A DNA stretch of 36,686 nt from Halalkalicoccus subterraneus (GCF_003697815.1 NZ_RDQG01000033.1:1-36686), one strand, 5' to 3'; positions 8,057 to 16,860 are shown, numbered from the stretch's first letter. The notes: generated by a model from the letters alone, not told the origin. Translations and numbers: made by a program.

Positions 8057-10765
8057 CTAGCCCGTGTTCTTCATCCCGGCCGCGATCCCTTTGACCGTGA
8101 GCCGCAGCGTTCGCTCCTCGGCGTCGGTACGGTGCGTCTGACCCAATAGATGTGTCTGCAGCAGGTTCAGCGGGTCGACGTAGGGGTTGCGGCGTTTGAG
8201 ACTCTCTTCGAGCCAGTCGCGCCGGACCAGCGCGTCGCGACCCGCGATCTCGGTCACGAGGTCGGCGGCGCGCTCGTACTCGTCGATGAGCCGCGGGAAG
8301 AACGTTTCACGCAGCGAGGACTCGGCGAGGCCGGCGTACTCGGCGGCGATCTCGGGCTCGGTGCGCGCGAGCGCCAGCGCGGCGTTATCGAGCGTCGTCC
8401 TGAAGAATGGCCACTCGGCGTACATCTCCCGGAGGGTTTCGACGTCGCCACCGGAATCGAGGTAGGCGTCGATGCCCGAGGCGAGCGCGTACCACCCGGG
8501 GATGATGCAGCGCGACTGAGTCCAAGAGAACACCCACGGGATCGCCCGGAGGTCCTCGACGGATCGCTCCCCGCTTCTGGAAGCCGGCCTGGATCCGAGG
8601 TTGAGCTCCTCGATCACGGTGATGGGCGTGGCCTGCTCGAAGTAGCTGACGAACCCGTCGCTTTCGAGGAGGTCACGGTACTCCTCGCGGGCGGCGTCGG
8701 CCATCGTCCCCATCGCCTCGCTCCACTCCTCGGGGACCTCCTCTTCGGGCTCCTCGAGGGCGCGCTTTCGTGCCAGGACTTGCGCGTTGACCATCTGCTC
8801 GATGTTGCGCTCGGCGATCCGGGGATTGGCGTACTTCTCGGCGATCGACTCGCCCTGCTCGGTGAACTTCACCTGTCCCGAAACCGATTCGTTTGGCAGC
8901 GCAAGCAGCGCCCGGTTCATCGGGCCGCCACCCCGTGAGATCGACCCGCCGCGGCCGTGAAAGAGCCGCATCGTGACGTCGAAGTCGTCGGTGATCTCGG
9001 CGAGGCGGCGCTGGTTGTTGTACAGCGACCAGTTGGCGGCCAGAAAGCCGTTCTCCTTGTTCGAATCCGAGTAGCCGAGCATGATCTCCTGGGTGTCGCC
9101 CCGCGCGGCCAGCGCCCGGCTGTAGGCCTCGTTTTCGAACAGGGTACCCATGATCCGCCGGGCGCCCGACAGCGCGTACTCGGTCTCGAGCAGGGGGACG
9201 ATGTCGATCCCCGAGTGGTCGGGCAGGGCGATGACGCCGGCCTGCTCGGCGAGGAAGAGCACTTCCAGCACGTGGCTCGGCTCCTCGGTCATCGAGATGG
9301 CGTAGGTATCGATCGCGTCGTCGCCGTACTCGGTCTGCCAGTCGGAAAGCCGGGCGAACAGCTCCAGTACCGTCCGGGCGGTCTCCGAGAGGTCGGCCTC
9401 CTCGTCACGATAGAGCGTCTCGGGGTCGATCACCGACTCGTCCTGGAGGACGGCCTCGGTGAGCGTCTCGACGCGTTCGTCCTCCGAGAGCGCACGGTAG
9501 TCGATCTCCTCGAGGGCGAGGGCCTCGGCGACGGCCTCGGTGTGGTTCGCCTGGTGGTCGCGCAGGTCGAGGCTCGCAAGCGAGAAGCCGAAGGTGTCGA
9601 CCTGCCGTCGGAGGGGATCGACGTGGGCGGAGACGACGCTGTCCGCGCCGTTTCGTCGGGCACTTTCCGCGAGCACGTCCAGGTCGGCACGGAACCCGGC
9701 GACGTCCTCGTAGCCGCCGGGGCGGACGTCGTCGATCCGGTTGAGCCGCTCACGCATCAGCTTGAGCTTCTGACGGTAGGGCTCGCGGGGATAGCGGTCC
9801 TCGGTACCCCGGGCGACCTCGGGCAGGCGCTCGCGGTCGGCCGACAGCGACTTCTCGAACTCGGGGCCGACGTCGATCCGGCCCCCGTCCTGGCTCAGAA
9901 CGCCCGAGAGTCGCTTGAGCGCGTCGCGGTAGCGCTCGAGGACGACCGTCCGCTGGCGTTCCAAGGTCTCGGCGGTCACTTCGGGGGTAACGTAGGGGTT
10001 GCCGTCCCGGTCGGAGCCGGCCCACGAGCGGAACTCGAAGAGTTTGGGCACGTCGATGTCGTGGCCGGCCTCCTCGAGTGCCTCCTCGAACTCGTCGTAG
10101 ACCTCGCCGACGACGTCGAACAGCGTGTTTTCGAGGTACCACTGGACGTTGATCGCCTCGTCGGTCGGTTCGGGCCGGCGGTTCCTGACCTGTGGGGTCT
10201 GCCAGAGGCTGACGACCTCGCTTTCGATGTTCCGCTTGACGTGGTCGTGTTCCTTGTCGGTCAGTGCACGTTCGTCGAGGGTCTCGAGGTCGACCGCGAC
10301 GCTCCGGAGCTTGGATTTGACCGTCTTCCGACGGGCTTCGGTCGGGTGGGCCGTGAAGGTCGGTTCGATCAACACGTCCTCGAGGACGCGCTTTGCCGTC
10401 CGCTCGTCGACGTCGGAAAGCGCCTCCGCGGCGACATCGAGGCTGTCGTCGAGCGCGCGCTCCTGGGATGCCTGGCGAATCGCGCGGACCCGCTCGCGCT
10501 CCTCGGCGAGGTTGATCAGCTCGAAGTAGGTGGTAAAGCCCCGTGCGACGATGCTTTCGCGGTCGGGTCGGAGCCGGTCGAGGATCTGGTGGACTCCCTG
10601 TCTCGATGCGGCCTCGCCGCCGCGGTAGGCGATCGAGGCGGTTCTGAGCGTTTCGACGGTTTCGAAGTCGTTCCGGGAGGCCTGCGCGCGGATCGTATCG
10701 CCCACGAGCGCGCCCAGCTCCCGAACGTCCTGATTGACGGTTCGATTGTGCAACTCGTCGTCCAT
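8057..10765 (-). CDS. ppc: Phosphoenolpyruvate carboxylase
   Basis: Carboxylates phosphoenolpyruvate with bicarbonate to oxaloacetate, an anaplerotic step, in the cytosol. The 902-residue length fits the large bacterial-type enzyme rather than the ~500-residue archaeal-type PpcA. Catalytic and signature blocks are all present: TFTAHPTEARRKT near residue 136 (catalytic His), SWAGSDRDGNPYVTP near 248, MLGYSDSNKENGF and LFHGRGGSISRGGGP in the second half, AIPWVFSWTQSR, and the terminal MKNTG. The ATG at 10765 is preferred over a GTG at 10780 because TAAAAC (10791-10796, TTTTA on the reverse strand) lies about 28 nt upstream. A large open frame on the opposite strand is only its shadow. Confidence 0.97.
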   Translation of the reverse strand: MDDELHNRTVNQDVRELGALVGDTIRAQASRNDFETVETLRTASIAYRGGEAASRQGVHQILDRLRPDRESIVARGFTTYFELINLAEERERVRAIRQASQERALDDSLDVAAEALSDVDERTAKRVLEDVLIEPTFTAHPTEARRKTVKSKLRSVAVDLETLDERALTDKEHDHVKRNIESEVVSLWQTPQVRNRRPEPTDEAINVQWYLENTLFDVVGEVYDEFEEALEEAGHDIDVPKLFEFRSWAGSDRDGNPYVTPEVTAETLERQRTVVLERYRDALKRLSGVLSQDGGRIDVGPEFEKSLSADRERLPEVARGTEDRYPREPYRQKLKLMRERLNRIDDVRPGGYEDVAGFRADLDVLAESARRNGADSVVSAHVDPLRRQVDTFGFSLASLDLRDHQANHTEAVAEALALEEIDYRALSEDERVETLTEAVLQDESVIDPETLYRDEEADLSETARTVLELFARLSDWQTEYGDDAIDTYAISMTEEPSHVLEVLFLAEQAGVIALPDHSGIDIVPLLETEYALSGARRIMGTLFENEAYSRALAARGDTQEIMLGYSDSNKENGFLAANWSLYNNQRRLAEITDDFDVTMRLFHGRGGSISRGGGPMNRALLALPNESVSGQVKFTEQGESIAEKYANPRIAERNIEQMVNAQVLARKRALEEPEEEVPEEWSEAMGTMADAAREEYRDLLESDGFVSYFEQATPITVIEELNLGSRPASRSGERSVEDLRAIPWVFSWTQSRCIIPGWYALASGIDAYLDSGGDVETLREMYAEWPFFRTTLDNAALALARTEPEIAAEYAGLAESSLRETFFPRLIDEYERAADLVTEIAGRDALVRRDWLEESLKRRNPYVDPLNLLQTHLLGQTHRTDAEERTLRLTVKGIAAGMKNTG

Positions 10766-10790
10766 GCGTGACCCCAACACGGCCCACGTC

Positions 10791-10796
10791 TAAAAC
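10791..10796 (-). promoter_or_regulatory. TATA box of ppc
   Basis: Reads GTTTTA on the minus strand, about 28 nt before the ATG at 10765. This supports that start and a leaderless mRNA. Confidence 0.5.
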
Positions 10797-11014
10797 CTCC
10801 TGTTATCCGCGAAGATTGTCTCGATAGAGAGTAAATGATGACAGTCCCGAGACGGCACCGTCCGAACGCGATTCGAGTCCCTGATTTCGATCTGACAGTG
10901 ATCGATGTCGTTGAGACACGTACGTGATCTGCAGAGCGTTTCAGACCTGAATCAGAACAGATATGCATTTCAGTTATCAACGTGCCTATCTTATTTGCGG
11001 TCCAATGTTCACGT

Positions 11015-11266
11015 ATGCCCACGTATGCGCTCACGCCGATCGAGGATCTGGGCATCGAGATCGACCGGAACGATCCCGAGATCGCGATCCTCGTCGGGAA
11101 ACCGGGAATGGAGTCCTTCTTCGAGGGGGGTGGTGAAACGACGTACGTCTGTGCGGACTGCGGAACGACGATCGCGGCAAACGTCGAGCGGGGCGCGATC
11201 GGGAACATGGGGTTCGAGTGTCTCGGCTGTGGGACCCTGCTGTATCTGCCGGTCTACGACGACTGA
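11015..11266 (+). CDS. Small zinc-ribbon-like protein, function unknown
   Basis: An 83-residue protein with two cysteine pairs, CADC near residue 47 and CLGC near residue 70, spaced to bind one zinc ion as a C4 ribbon. The N-terminal half (PTYALTPIEDLGIEIDRNDP) has no obvious motif. The ATG at 11015 is supported by an AT-rich TATCTTATTT element centred about 25 nt upstream. I do not recognise the family. Zinc ribbons of this size in haloarchaea may bind nucleic acid or partner proteins, but nothing here shows which. It stands convergent to TFS, with stop codons 25 nt apart, so it is a separate transcript. Confidence 0.78.
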   Translation: MPTYALTPIEDLGIEIDRNDPEIAILVGKPGMESFFEGGGETTYVCADCGTTIAANVERGAIGNMGFECLGCGTLLYLPVYDD

Positions 11267-11291
11267 GACGGTCGGACCTCGCTTGGTCGGT

Positions 11292-11615
11292 TCAGTTGTA
11301 CTCGCGCCAGCGATAGCCACACTCCTTGCACTTGAAGAACCTCGTCGGCGGCTCGTCGGCCGCACCGGTCTGCTTGATCGTGTACCACGCCTCGCCGTGA
11401 CCACACTCCTCGCAGGTCACGTCCTTCGCCGTGGGTTTGCCCTCGAACTCCGCGCCCTCTTCGGTTTCGATCAGTTCGTCGCCGCTCTGGGCCTCCGTCG
11501 AGACGAACTCGGATTCGGCCTCGCGGTCCCGCACGACCGTCTCGTCACACGACCCGCAGGTCCAGTGATCGCCCTCGGCTTTCATCATCGAACCGCACTC
11601 GGGACAGAACTGCAT
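11292..11615 (-). CDS. tfs: Transcription factor S (TFS, TFIIS/RPB9-like)
   Basis: Archaeal elongation factor that stimulates RNA cleavage by backtracked RNA polymerase. The 107-residue product has an N-terminal zinc ribbon (CPECGSMM and CGSCD, residues ~4-23), an acidic linker, and a C-terminal TFIIS-type ribbon with CEECGHGEAWY and FKCKECGYRWREYN. The tip of the C-terminal ribbon carries the acidic pair DE (AADEP), which inserts into the polymerase active site and marks a cleavage-competent TFS rather than a plain RPB9. The ATG at 11615 gives the canonical MQFCPECGSMM start. It is often annotated as RNA polymerase subunit M (RpoM). Confidence 0.94.
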   Translation of the reverse strand: MQFCPECGSMMKAEGDHWTCGSCDETVVRDREAESEFVSTEAQSGDELIETEEGAEFEGKPTAKDVTCEECGHGEAWYTIKQTGAADEPPTRFFKCKECGYRWREYN

Positions 11616-11750
11616 GGGGCGACCGTAATGGACGAACCCACTTGAACCTCGCTTCCCGACCGCACCGAACGGCCGTATCGCCGTTTCGATTGTCAGTTCG
11701 ACATCATACACAAGCTTCATTATTAACCGGTAATAATGGGAGTATATCCC

Positions 11751-11948
11751 ATGGGAGATGAACACACTAAAGGCGACGAGATAGACCAGGGCGACGATCT
11801 GGGAGAGCCGAGGGAGGCCGAGGAGGTGGAGGAGGACGACGAGTTTCGCTGTACGATCTGCGACGAGACGTTCGACAGTCAACAGGACCTAGAGGAGCAC
11901 GGCGAGGAGGAACACGAAGGGGACGAAGACTACAGCAAGCAGCCCTGA
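11751..11948 (+). CDS. Small acidic C2H2 zinc-finger protein
   Basis: A 65-residue, extremely acidic protein with a single C2H2-type finger: FRCTICDETFDSQQDLEEH followed by EEEH, near residues 33-56. Small single-finger proteins of this form are common in haloarchaea and mostly uncharacterised; DNA or protein binding is inferred from the fold only. Two ATGs are possible. The one at 11751 is preferred because the AT-rich TTATTAA element near 11718-11726 lies about 28 nt upstream; the ATG at 11736 would be too close. It is divergent from TFS across about 135 nt. Just after the stop another frame stays open with coding-like composition (see findings). Confidence 0.78.
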   Translation: MGDEHTKGDEIDQGDDLGEPREAEEVEEDDEFRCTICDETFDSQQDLEEHGEEEHEGDEDYSKQP

Positions 11949-12100
11949 AGAGCGCGATTCACGGCCGCTCGACGGGGAGATCTCGTATCCGGAACCGGTC
12001 GATGACGACGAGCGCTTGGATCTCGGTTCCCTCGTGGGCTGAAGCACTGTTTTCCGGACGGATGTCGCTGTGTCACGTCCCTCGATTTCGAGACGTCGGG

Positions 12101-13075
12101 TTAGCCCGTGTGGTCGACCGACGCACCGGTGTTTCGCCCGCTCGCCACGAGAACCGATCCGTCGACGTCCGCCGCCGCGAGCGCATTCCGTCCCGATTTT
12201 CGGGCCCTATCGGCCCGCTCCCGGTCGGTGATCCCGTAGACGACGGGACCCCACGAGGACTGCCCGGCCCCCTCGATCGCCCGGCAGGCCTCGAGTTCGC
12301 GGACGATATCGCCGACCGGCGGGCGGTATACCCCACCCTGTGCATCTGCGTACCACGCACCGTTGAGTCGGCCGATCTCGGCGATACCCGCCCCGAACGT
12401 TGCGAGATCACCCTCGACGAGCGCCGGCAAGACCCGACGGGCACTGATAGCCGTGATCTCGTCGGCGATCCCCGGGCTCGCACGCTCGACGACCGCGCGC
12501 ATGTCGTCGTCCTCCTGTTCGCCGCTTTTCCCGGGTTCGACGTCGGGGATTACGAGGAGGAAGCGCCATCCATCGGGGATCGGGTGGCGCGCGATCACAG
12601 GTGGGACGCGCCAGGAACCGTCTTCGGGGCGCTCGGCGGTGAATCGGGTCGTCGGATGACCGCCGTCGCAGACGAACCCACCCTCCCGGAAGGTCGCGAT
12701 CCCGACGCCGCTTCGCCCGCCCCGCCCGAGTCGCGGGGCTCGCTCTTCGAGTCGCGGCTCGCGGCCGTACGCGCGGGCGATCCCCGAGAGCACGGCGAGC
12801 GAGAACTGCGTGCCGCTGCCCAGACCCGCGTGGCGCGGCAACGTCTCGCGGACCGAGACGCGCGCACCCGGCACGTCGAGGACCTCGACTGCCCGGCGCG
12901 CGTAGCGCTCGGCGTCGGGGTGGCCCGTCCGAACTCCCTCGGCGCGCTCGCAGTCGACGACCAGCCGCGGCGTTTCCAGAGCTAACCCCAAACTGCCGTA
13001 GAGGCGTTCGTGGGCGAGCGAGAGGTTCCGGAAGCCGAAGTGAAGTCGGCCGGCGGTCGTGACCCGAACTGCCAT
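12101..13075 (-). CDS. Beta-ribofuranosylaminobenzene 5'-phosphate synthase family protein (GHMP fold)
   Basis: Resembles beta-RFAP synthase, which condenses a para-hydroxybenzoate/pABA-type acceptor with PRPP in the first step of methanopterin-type pterin synthesis. The 324-residue protein has the expected N-terminal TTAGRLHFGF, the GHMP-family glycine-rich loop LPRHAGLGSGTQFSLAVLSG near residues 78-97, RSGVGIATFREGGF near 123-136, and a C-terminal QSSWGPVVYG. Haloarchaea are generally thought to use folate-type cofactors, so the physiological product here is uncertain. A sugar-kinase role is the alternative but less likely given the RFAP-specific blocks. The start is ATG at 13075. The universal stress gene upstream (stop at 13128) runs in the same direction. 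Confidence 0.82.
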   Translation of the reverse strand: MAVRVTTAGRLHFGFRNLSLAHERLYGSLGLALETPRLVVDCERAEGVRTGHPDAERYARRAVEVLDVPGARVSVRETLPRHAGLGSGTQFSLAVLSGIARAYGREPRLEERAPRLGRGGRSGVGIATFREGGFVCDGGHPTTRFTAERPEDGSWRVPPVIARHPIPDGWRFLLVIPDVEPGKSGEQEDDDMRAVVERASPGIADEITAISARRVLPALVEGDLATFGAGIAEIGRLNGAWYADAQGGVYRPPVGDIVRELEACRAIEGAGQSSWGPVVYGITDRERADRARKSGRNALAAADVDGSVLVASGRNTGASVDHTG

Positions 13076-13127
13076 CGTCTCCCGTTGGCGGTTCCGAGGA
13101 ATGGGCGTTTCGGCGGTGGCAAGCGAG

Positions 13128-13586
13128 CTACTCGTCGGGCCTGACGAGCATCACCGGCGTCGTGGCGTGGCGCGCGACCTTGCCCGCGACGTCGCCGAGC
13201 AGGAACTTCCCGACCGCGCTGCGCCCGCGTGCGCCCATCACGATCAGATCCATCGATTCCTCGCGCGCGTAATCGGTGATCACCTCGGCCGGGTCGCCGC
13301 TTCTGACGACGCCCTCGGCGTCCAATCCCGCCTCCCGGGCGCGCTCGACGACCACGTCGGTGAGTTCGCTGCCCGCCTCCTCGCGGCGCTGCTCCATCTC
13401 CTGGCGCTCGGGGGCATCATGTGAGAGTTCGTTGATCGCCTGTGACATGCGTCCCGTGCTCCGATCGTCGAGCACGGAGAGCGCGTGGACGGTGCTTCCG
13501 AACTGCCGGGCGATCTCGATGGAGTGGTCGACCGCCCGGTCGGCCTGCTCGCTTCCGTCGACCGGAACGAGAATCGTCTCGTACAT
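13128..13586 (-). CDS. Universal stress protein, UspA family
   Basis: Single-domain, 152-residue cytosolic Usp protein. It starts MYETILVPVDGSEQADRA and ends with the nucleotide-binding signature MGARGRSAVGKFLLGDVAG followed by TTPVMLV, so it is of the ATP-binding type. Its role in stress survival is inferred from the family. An upstream ATG at 13604 would add six residues. The one at 13586 is chosen because ATAATT at 13612-13617 lies about 28 nt upstream, the leaderless spacing. The gene precedes the RFAP-synthase-like gene by 52 nt and may be cotranscribed with it, without obvious functional link. Confidence 0.93.
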   Translation of the reverse strand: MYETILVPVDGSEQADRAVDHSIEIARQFGSTVHALSVLDDRSTGRMSQAINELSHDAPERQEMEQRREEAGSELTDVVVERAREAGLDAEGVVRSGDPAEVITDYAREESMDLIVMGARGRSAVGKFLLGDVAGKVARHATTPVMLVRPDE

Positions 13587-13611
13587 ACCAGCTACATCGA
13601 CCATGCCCTAC

Positions 13612-13617
13612 ATAATT
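13612..13617 (-). promoter_or_regulatory. TATA-like element of the Usp gene
   Basis: Reads AATTAT on the minus strand, about 28 nt before the ATG at 13586. It favours this start over the ATG at 13604. Confidence 0.45.
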
Positions 13618-13803
13618 GCTGGGGCGATGGAGTGACGGGACGGTCGCCCGCGGCCAAACGCGTGAGTCGAGGCGCTACCGGCCCAGGTATCATATGAAAT
13701 ACATTATCTGGCCCCTTCGAGACCGTCTCGGCGGTGAACGTCGTCATGTCGGTCACGGGGACCACGGTCGCTTCCCTCGAACTGTTCGCGCTGACCTAAC
13801 CGA

Positions 13804-14691
13804 TCAGATCTCGAGCGCGCGGTCGACCGCCTCGCCGATCTCCGCTTTCGCGTCCTCGTCGAGTTCAACCAGCGGCGGTTTCACTTCCTCGGAGGGGATC
13901 ACATCGCGGTGGACCAGCGCCGTCTTCGTCGCCGGGGCGAAGCCGTACTCCACGCAGAGCTCGAACAGCGGCGCGATCGCCTCGGACTGGAGTTCGGCTC
14001 CCCGCTCGTCGTCTGCGGTGTCGAGCAGTTCGGCGAAGACCTCGGGGATCACGTTGCCGAGCGCGTGGACGCCGCCGTTCGACCCCATCCGCAGCGCGGG
14101 CACCAGCAGGGTGTCGAACCCCTGCATCAACACGAACTCCTCGTGGGTCTGGCGGTCCACCGAGAGGAAATAGGACAGATCGCCGCTGGTGTCCTTCATG
14201 CCCCGGATCGAGTCGTGTTCTGCGAGCGCACCCACCGTTTCGGCGTCGATGGCGTCGCCGACGTACATCGGGATATTATAGAGGAACAGCGGCAGGGCGC
14301 TCTCGTCGGCGACCGCCTCGAAGAACCGTTGGGTGCCCTCGCGGTCGTTCGCGGTGTGGAAGTACGGCCCGACGATCGCGGCTGCGTCCGCGCCCGCGGC
14401 CTCGGCTTCCTCGATGCGCGCGAGCGTCTCGGGCACGCTCGTGCCGGCCGCGCCGGCGATCACGGGTGCGTCGCCCGAGGCCTCGACGACGGTGCTGATC
14501 ACCTGACTGCGCTGTTCGGGCGCGAGACTCGCGAACTCGCCGGTGGTGCCACAGGGAAACAGCCCGTCGACGCCGCCGTCGAGAATGAACTCCGTGAGCG
14601 AGGTGAGCGCCTCCTCGTCGACCTCGCCGTCGGCAAGTGGAGTGACGATCGGGCACAGGACGCCGGTGAACGAACTGTCGAGCGTTGGCAT
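13804..14691 (-). CDS. DHDPS/N-acetylneuraminate-lyase family aldolase
   Basis: A class I pyruvate-dependent aldolase or lyase of 295 residues with a TIM-barrel fold. The family landmarks are GLFPCGTTGEFASL near residues 42-55 (carboxylate-binding GTTGE), LYNIPMYVG near 135 (proton-relay Tyr), RGMKDTSGD near 162 (Schiff-base Lys) and the glycine-rich MGSNGGVHALGN near 207. Candidates are dihydrodipicolinate synthase (lysine) or 2-keto-3-deoxygluconate-type aldolase (Entner-Doudoroff or sugar acids); the sequence does not settle this. The neighbouring DUF2088 remnant hints at sugar- or hydroxy-acid metabolism. The ATG at 14691 is supported by ATAAAA at 14714-14719, about 25 nt upstream, implying a leaderless transcript. 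Confidence 0.85.
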   Translation of the reverse strand: MPTLDSSFTGVLCPIVTPLADGEVDEEALTSLTEFILDGGVDGLFPCGTTGEFASLAPEQRSQVISTVVEASGDAPVIAGAAGTSVPETLARIEEAEAAGADAAAIVGPYFHTANDREGTQRFFEAVADESALPLFLYNIPMYVGDAIDAETVGALAEHDSIRGMKDTSGDLSYFLSVDRQTHEEFVLMQGFDTLLVPALRMGSNGGVHALGNVIPEVFAELLDTADDERGAELQSEAIAPLFELCVEYGFAPATKTALVHRDVIPSEEVKPPLVELDEDAKAEIGEAVDRALEI

Positions 14692-14713
14692 ACGTTCGGG
14701 TCCGAGGACCACG

Positions 14714-14719
14714 ATAAAA
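14714..14719 (-). promoter_or_regulatory. TATA box of the aldolase gene
   Basis: Reads TTTTAT on the minus strand, centred about 25 nt before the ATG at 14691. It lies just downstream of the remnant at 14741-15058. Confidence 0.5.
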
Positions 14720-14740
14720 GAACTTGCCGTCCCGGTAAGC

Positions 14741-15058
14741 TCACCGAACCGGCGAGGGCGTTTCCCCGTCGAAATCGAGCGGTTCGAGTTCGCCGACGGA
14801 GGCGTCCTCCCGCCCCTCCAGTACGTGTCCGACGGGTTCGGAAACCGGTAGCTCGTCGGGAACGGCGATGGGGACGCACGCCCGAGTGGGCTCGGCGCTG
14901 GTGACGATGTCGACGTACATGTCCACGAATTCGAGATCCGCGACGAGCCCCTGATGGACGAAATCCGCGTGACCGAGTCCGAGCCCGTTACCGTGGGAAG
15001 CGGGCGTGATCGAGCGCGCGTAGACCCGGGTGATGCTCGGAGAGTCGGTCGCCGGAAA
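14741..15058 (-). pseudogene. C-terminal remnant of a lactate-racemase-domain (DUF2088/LarA-like) protein
   Basis: On the minus strand a frame without ATG runs to the stop at 14741. It reads TRVYARSITPASHGNGLGLG, then HADFVHQGLVADLEFVDMYV and DIVTSAEPTRACVPIAV. This matches from memory the C-terminal pattern of DUF2088 proteins (RDLTPETRGNATGIGLADF..., then a T-S-xxPE-A-R-IP block). Family members are about 400 residues, while only about 100 are present here. The N-terminal nickel/substrate domain is absent, and the upstream sequence is the ilvD promoter. A GTG at 14926 could start only a 61-residue stub. I read it as a truncated, non-functional gene copy; its boundaries are approximate. Confidence 0.6.
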
Positions 15059-15075
15059 CGCCCGCCACCGGCAGC

Positions 15076-15082
15076 TATTAAT
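15076..15082 (+). promoter_or_regulatory. TATA box of ilvD
   Basis: TATTAAT centred 27 nt before the ilvD ATG at 15106, the leaderless spacing. It selects this ATG over a TTG at 15100. Confidence 0.6.
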
Positions 15083-15105
15083 CCCTCCGAATCCGCCGAT
15101 TGAAT

Positions 15106-16860
15106 ATGAGTAACACGCCGCAACAGGAGCGACGTCGAGAGACGGGGGAAAAGCGCGAGGACCTACCGAGCCGCGAGGTGACCGAGGGGCCCGAGCGCGC
15201 GCCCCACCGCGCGATGTTCCGCGCGATGGGCTACGACGACCGAGACCTCTCCTCGCCGATGGTCGGGGTCGCCAACCCGGCGGCGGACATCACGCCATGT
15301 AACGTCCACCTCGACGACGTGGCAGAGGCCGCGATCGAGGGCGTCGACGACGCCGAGGGGATGCCCATCGAGTTCGGAACCATCACCATCTCCGATGCCA
15401 TCTCGATGGGCCACGAGGGGATGAAGGCCTCGCTGATCAGCCGGGAGGTCATCGCCGATTCGGTCGAGCTCGTGGCGTTCGGCGAGAAGATGGACGCGCT
15501 GGTGACGGTCGCGGGCTGCGATAAGAACCTGCCCGGGATGATGATGGCCGCGATCCGCACGGACCTCCCATCGGTGTTCCTCTACGGCGGCTCGATCATG
15601 CCCGGCGAGCACGACGGGCGGGAGATAACGGTCCAAAACGTCTTCGAGGGCGTCGGCGCCGTGAGCTCCGGCGAGATGAGCGAGGACGAGCTGGTGGAGA
15701 TGGAACACGAGGCCTGTCCCGGCGCTGGCTCGTGTGGCGGGATGTTCACCGCCAATACGATGGCTTCGATCTCCGAGGCGGTCGGGCTCGCGCCGCTCGG
15801 ATCCGCGAGTGCGCCGGCCGAGACCGACGAGCGATACGAGATCTCCCGCCGGGCGGGGGAACTCGCGCTCGAATGCGTCGAGGAGGACCGCACCCCCTCG
15901 ACGATTCTCTCGAAGGAGAGCTTCGAGAACGCCATCGCCGTCCAAGTCGCGATGGGCGGCTCGACCAACGCCGTGCTCCACCTGCTGGCGATGGCCGCCG
16001 AGGCCGGTATCGACCTCGACATCGAGGAATTCGACGAGATCTCCAGGAGAACGCCCAAGATCGCGAACCTCCAGCCCGGCGGCACCCGCGTCATGAAGGA
16101 CCTCTGGGAGCAGGGCGGCGTTCCCGTCGTGATGCGCCGGCTGCTCGAGGCGGGCTACGTCCACGGCGACGCGATGACCGTCACCGGGCGCACGATCGCC
16201 GAGGAGATCGACCATCTCGAAGAAGCGGGCGAGATCCCCGCCGACGGCGAGGTCGACGCCGACTTCATCTACACCACGGAGGAGCCCTACCAGGACGAGG
16301 GCGCGATCAAGATCTTGACCGGCAATCTCGCCCCGGAGGGCGCGGTACTGAAGGTGACCGGCGACGACGCCTTCCACCACGAGGGGCCCGCGAGGGTGTT
16401 CGAGAACGAGGAAGAAGCGATGAAATACGTACAAGAGGGCCACATCTCCTCGGGCGACGTGCTCGTCATCAGAAACGAGGGTCCGCGTGGCGGACCGGGC
16501 ATGCGCGAGATGCTCGGAGTCACCGCCGCCGTGGTCGGTCAGGGTCACGAGGACGACGTGGCGCTCCTCACTGACGGTCGGTTCTCGGGTGCGACCCGCG
16601 GCCCGATGATCGGCCACGTCGCCCCCGAAGCCGCCGACGGCGGCCCCATCGGGCTGATCGAGGAGGGCGATACGATCACTGTCGACATCCCCGAGCGAAC
16701 ACTGTCCGTGGACCTGAGCGACGGTGAACTCGCGGATCGCCGCGAGGGCTGGGAGCGCGCGGAGCCCCAGTACACGACCGGCGTACTCGCCAAATACGGC
16801 GCGGCCTTCGGCTCGGCGGCCAACGGCGCGGTGACGAACCCCGGCGCGAAGCGCGAGTAA
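15106..16860 (+). CDS. ilvD: Dihydroxy-acid dehydratase
   Basis: Dehydrates 2,3-dihydroxy-isovalerate and -methylvalerate to the keto acids of valine and isoleucine synthesis. The 584-residue length is normal for DHAD. The Fe-S ligand blocks are TPCNVHLDD (residues ~66-74), [12 protein letters not shown] (~142-153) and [14 protein letters not shown] (~208-221). [13 protein letters not shown], the [13 protein letters not shown] active-site strand and a C-terminal GAVTNPGA are also present. The IlvD/EDD family also contains sugar-acid dehydratases (phosphogluconate, arabinonate, xylonate), but the N-terminal half follows the DHAD pattern ([21 protein letters not shown]). It is divergent from the aldolase, with the DUF2088 remnant between them. 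Confidence 0.94.
   Translation: MSNTPQQERRRETGEKREDLPSREVTEGPERAPHRAMFRAMGYDDRDLSSPMVGVANPAADITPCNVHLDDVAEAAIEGVDDAEGMPIEFGTITISDAISMGHEGMKASLISREVIADSVELVAFGEKMDALVTVAGCDKNLPGMMMAAIRTDLPSVFLYGGSIMPGEHDGREITVQNVFEGVGAVSSGEMSEDELVEMEHEACPGAGSCGGMFTANTMASISEAVGLAPLGSASAPAETDERYEISRRAGELALECVEEDRTPSTILSKESFENAIAVQVAMGGSTNAVLHLLAMAAEAGIDLDIEEFDEISRRTPKIANLQPGGTRVMKDLWEQGGVPVVMRRLLEAGYVHGDAMTVTGRTIAEEIDHLEEAGEIPADGEVDADFIYTTEEPYQDEGAIKILTGNLAPEGAVLKVTGDDAFHHEGPARVFENEEEAMKYVQEGHISSGDVLVIRNEGPRGGPGMREMLGVTAAVVGQGHEDDVALLTDGRFSGATRGPMIGHVAPEAADGGPIGLIEEGDTITVDIPERTLSVDLSDGELADRREGWERAEPQYTTGVLAKYGAAFGSAANGAVTNPGAKRE

Noticed and set aside
7808-8149. Plus-strand 113-codon frame
   Set aside because: Basic, Ser/Arg-rich composition and overlap with the 3' end of ppc; no motif.
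8957-10771. Open frame of 604 codons on the plus strand across ppc
   Set aside because: It is exactly antisense to a full-length PEP carboxylase with all catalytic motifs. High GC at third positions creates such mirror frames; there is no start signal or family match.
12002-12985. Open frame of 327 codons on the plus strand
   Set aside because: Antisense to the RFAP-synthase-like gene, which has clear motifs.
13711-13800. Short frame ending LELFALT* between the Usp gene and the aldolase
   Set aside because: It has a coding-like look but no start, only about 30 codons and no recognised family; too weak to call a remnant.
14692-15123. N-terminal extension of the aldolase to 15123
   Set aside because: It is Ser/Arg/Pro-rich noise over the DUF2088 remnant. 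ATG 14691 has a correctly spaced TATA and gives the family N-terminus.
15163-16617. Open frame of 484 codons on the minus strand across ilvD
   Set aside because: Antisense shadow of ilvD; the composition (His/Arg-rich) is unlike neighbouring genes.
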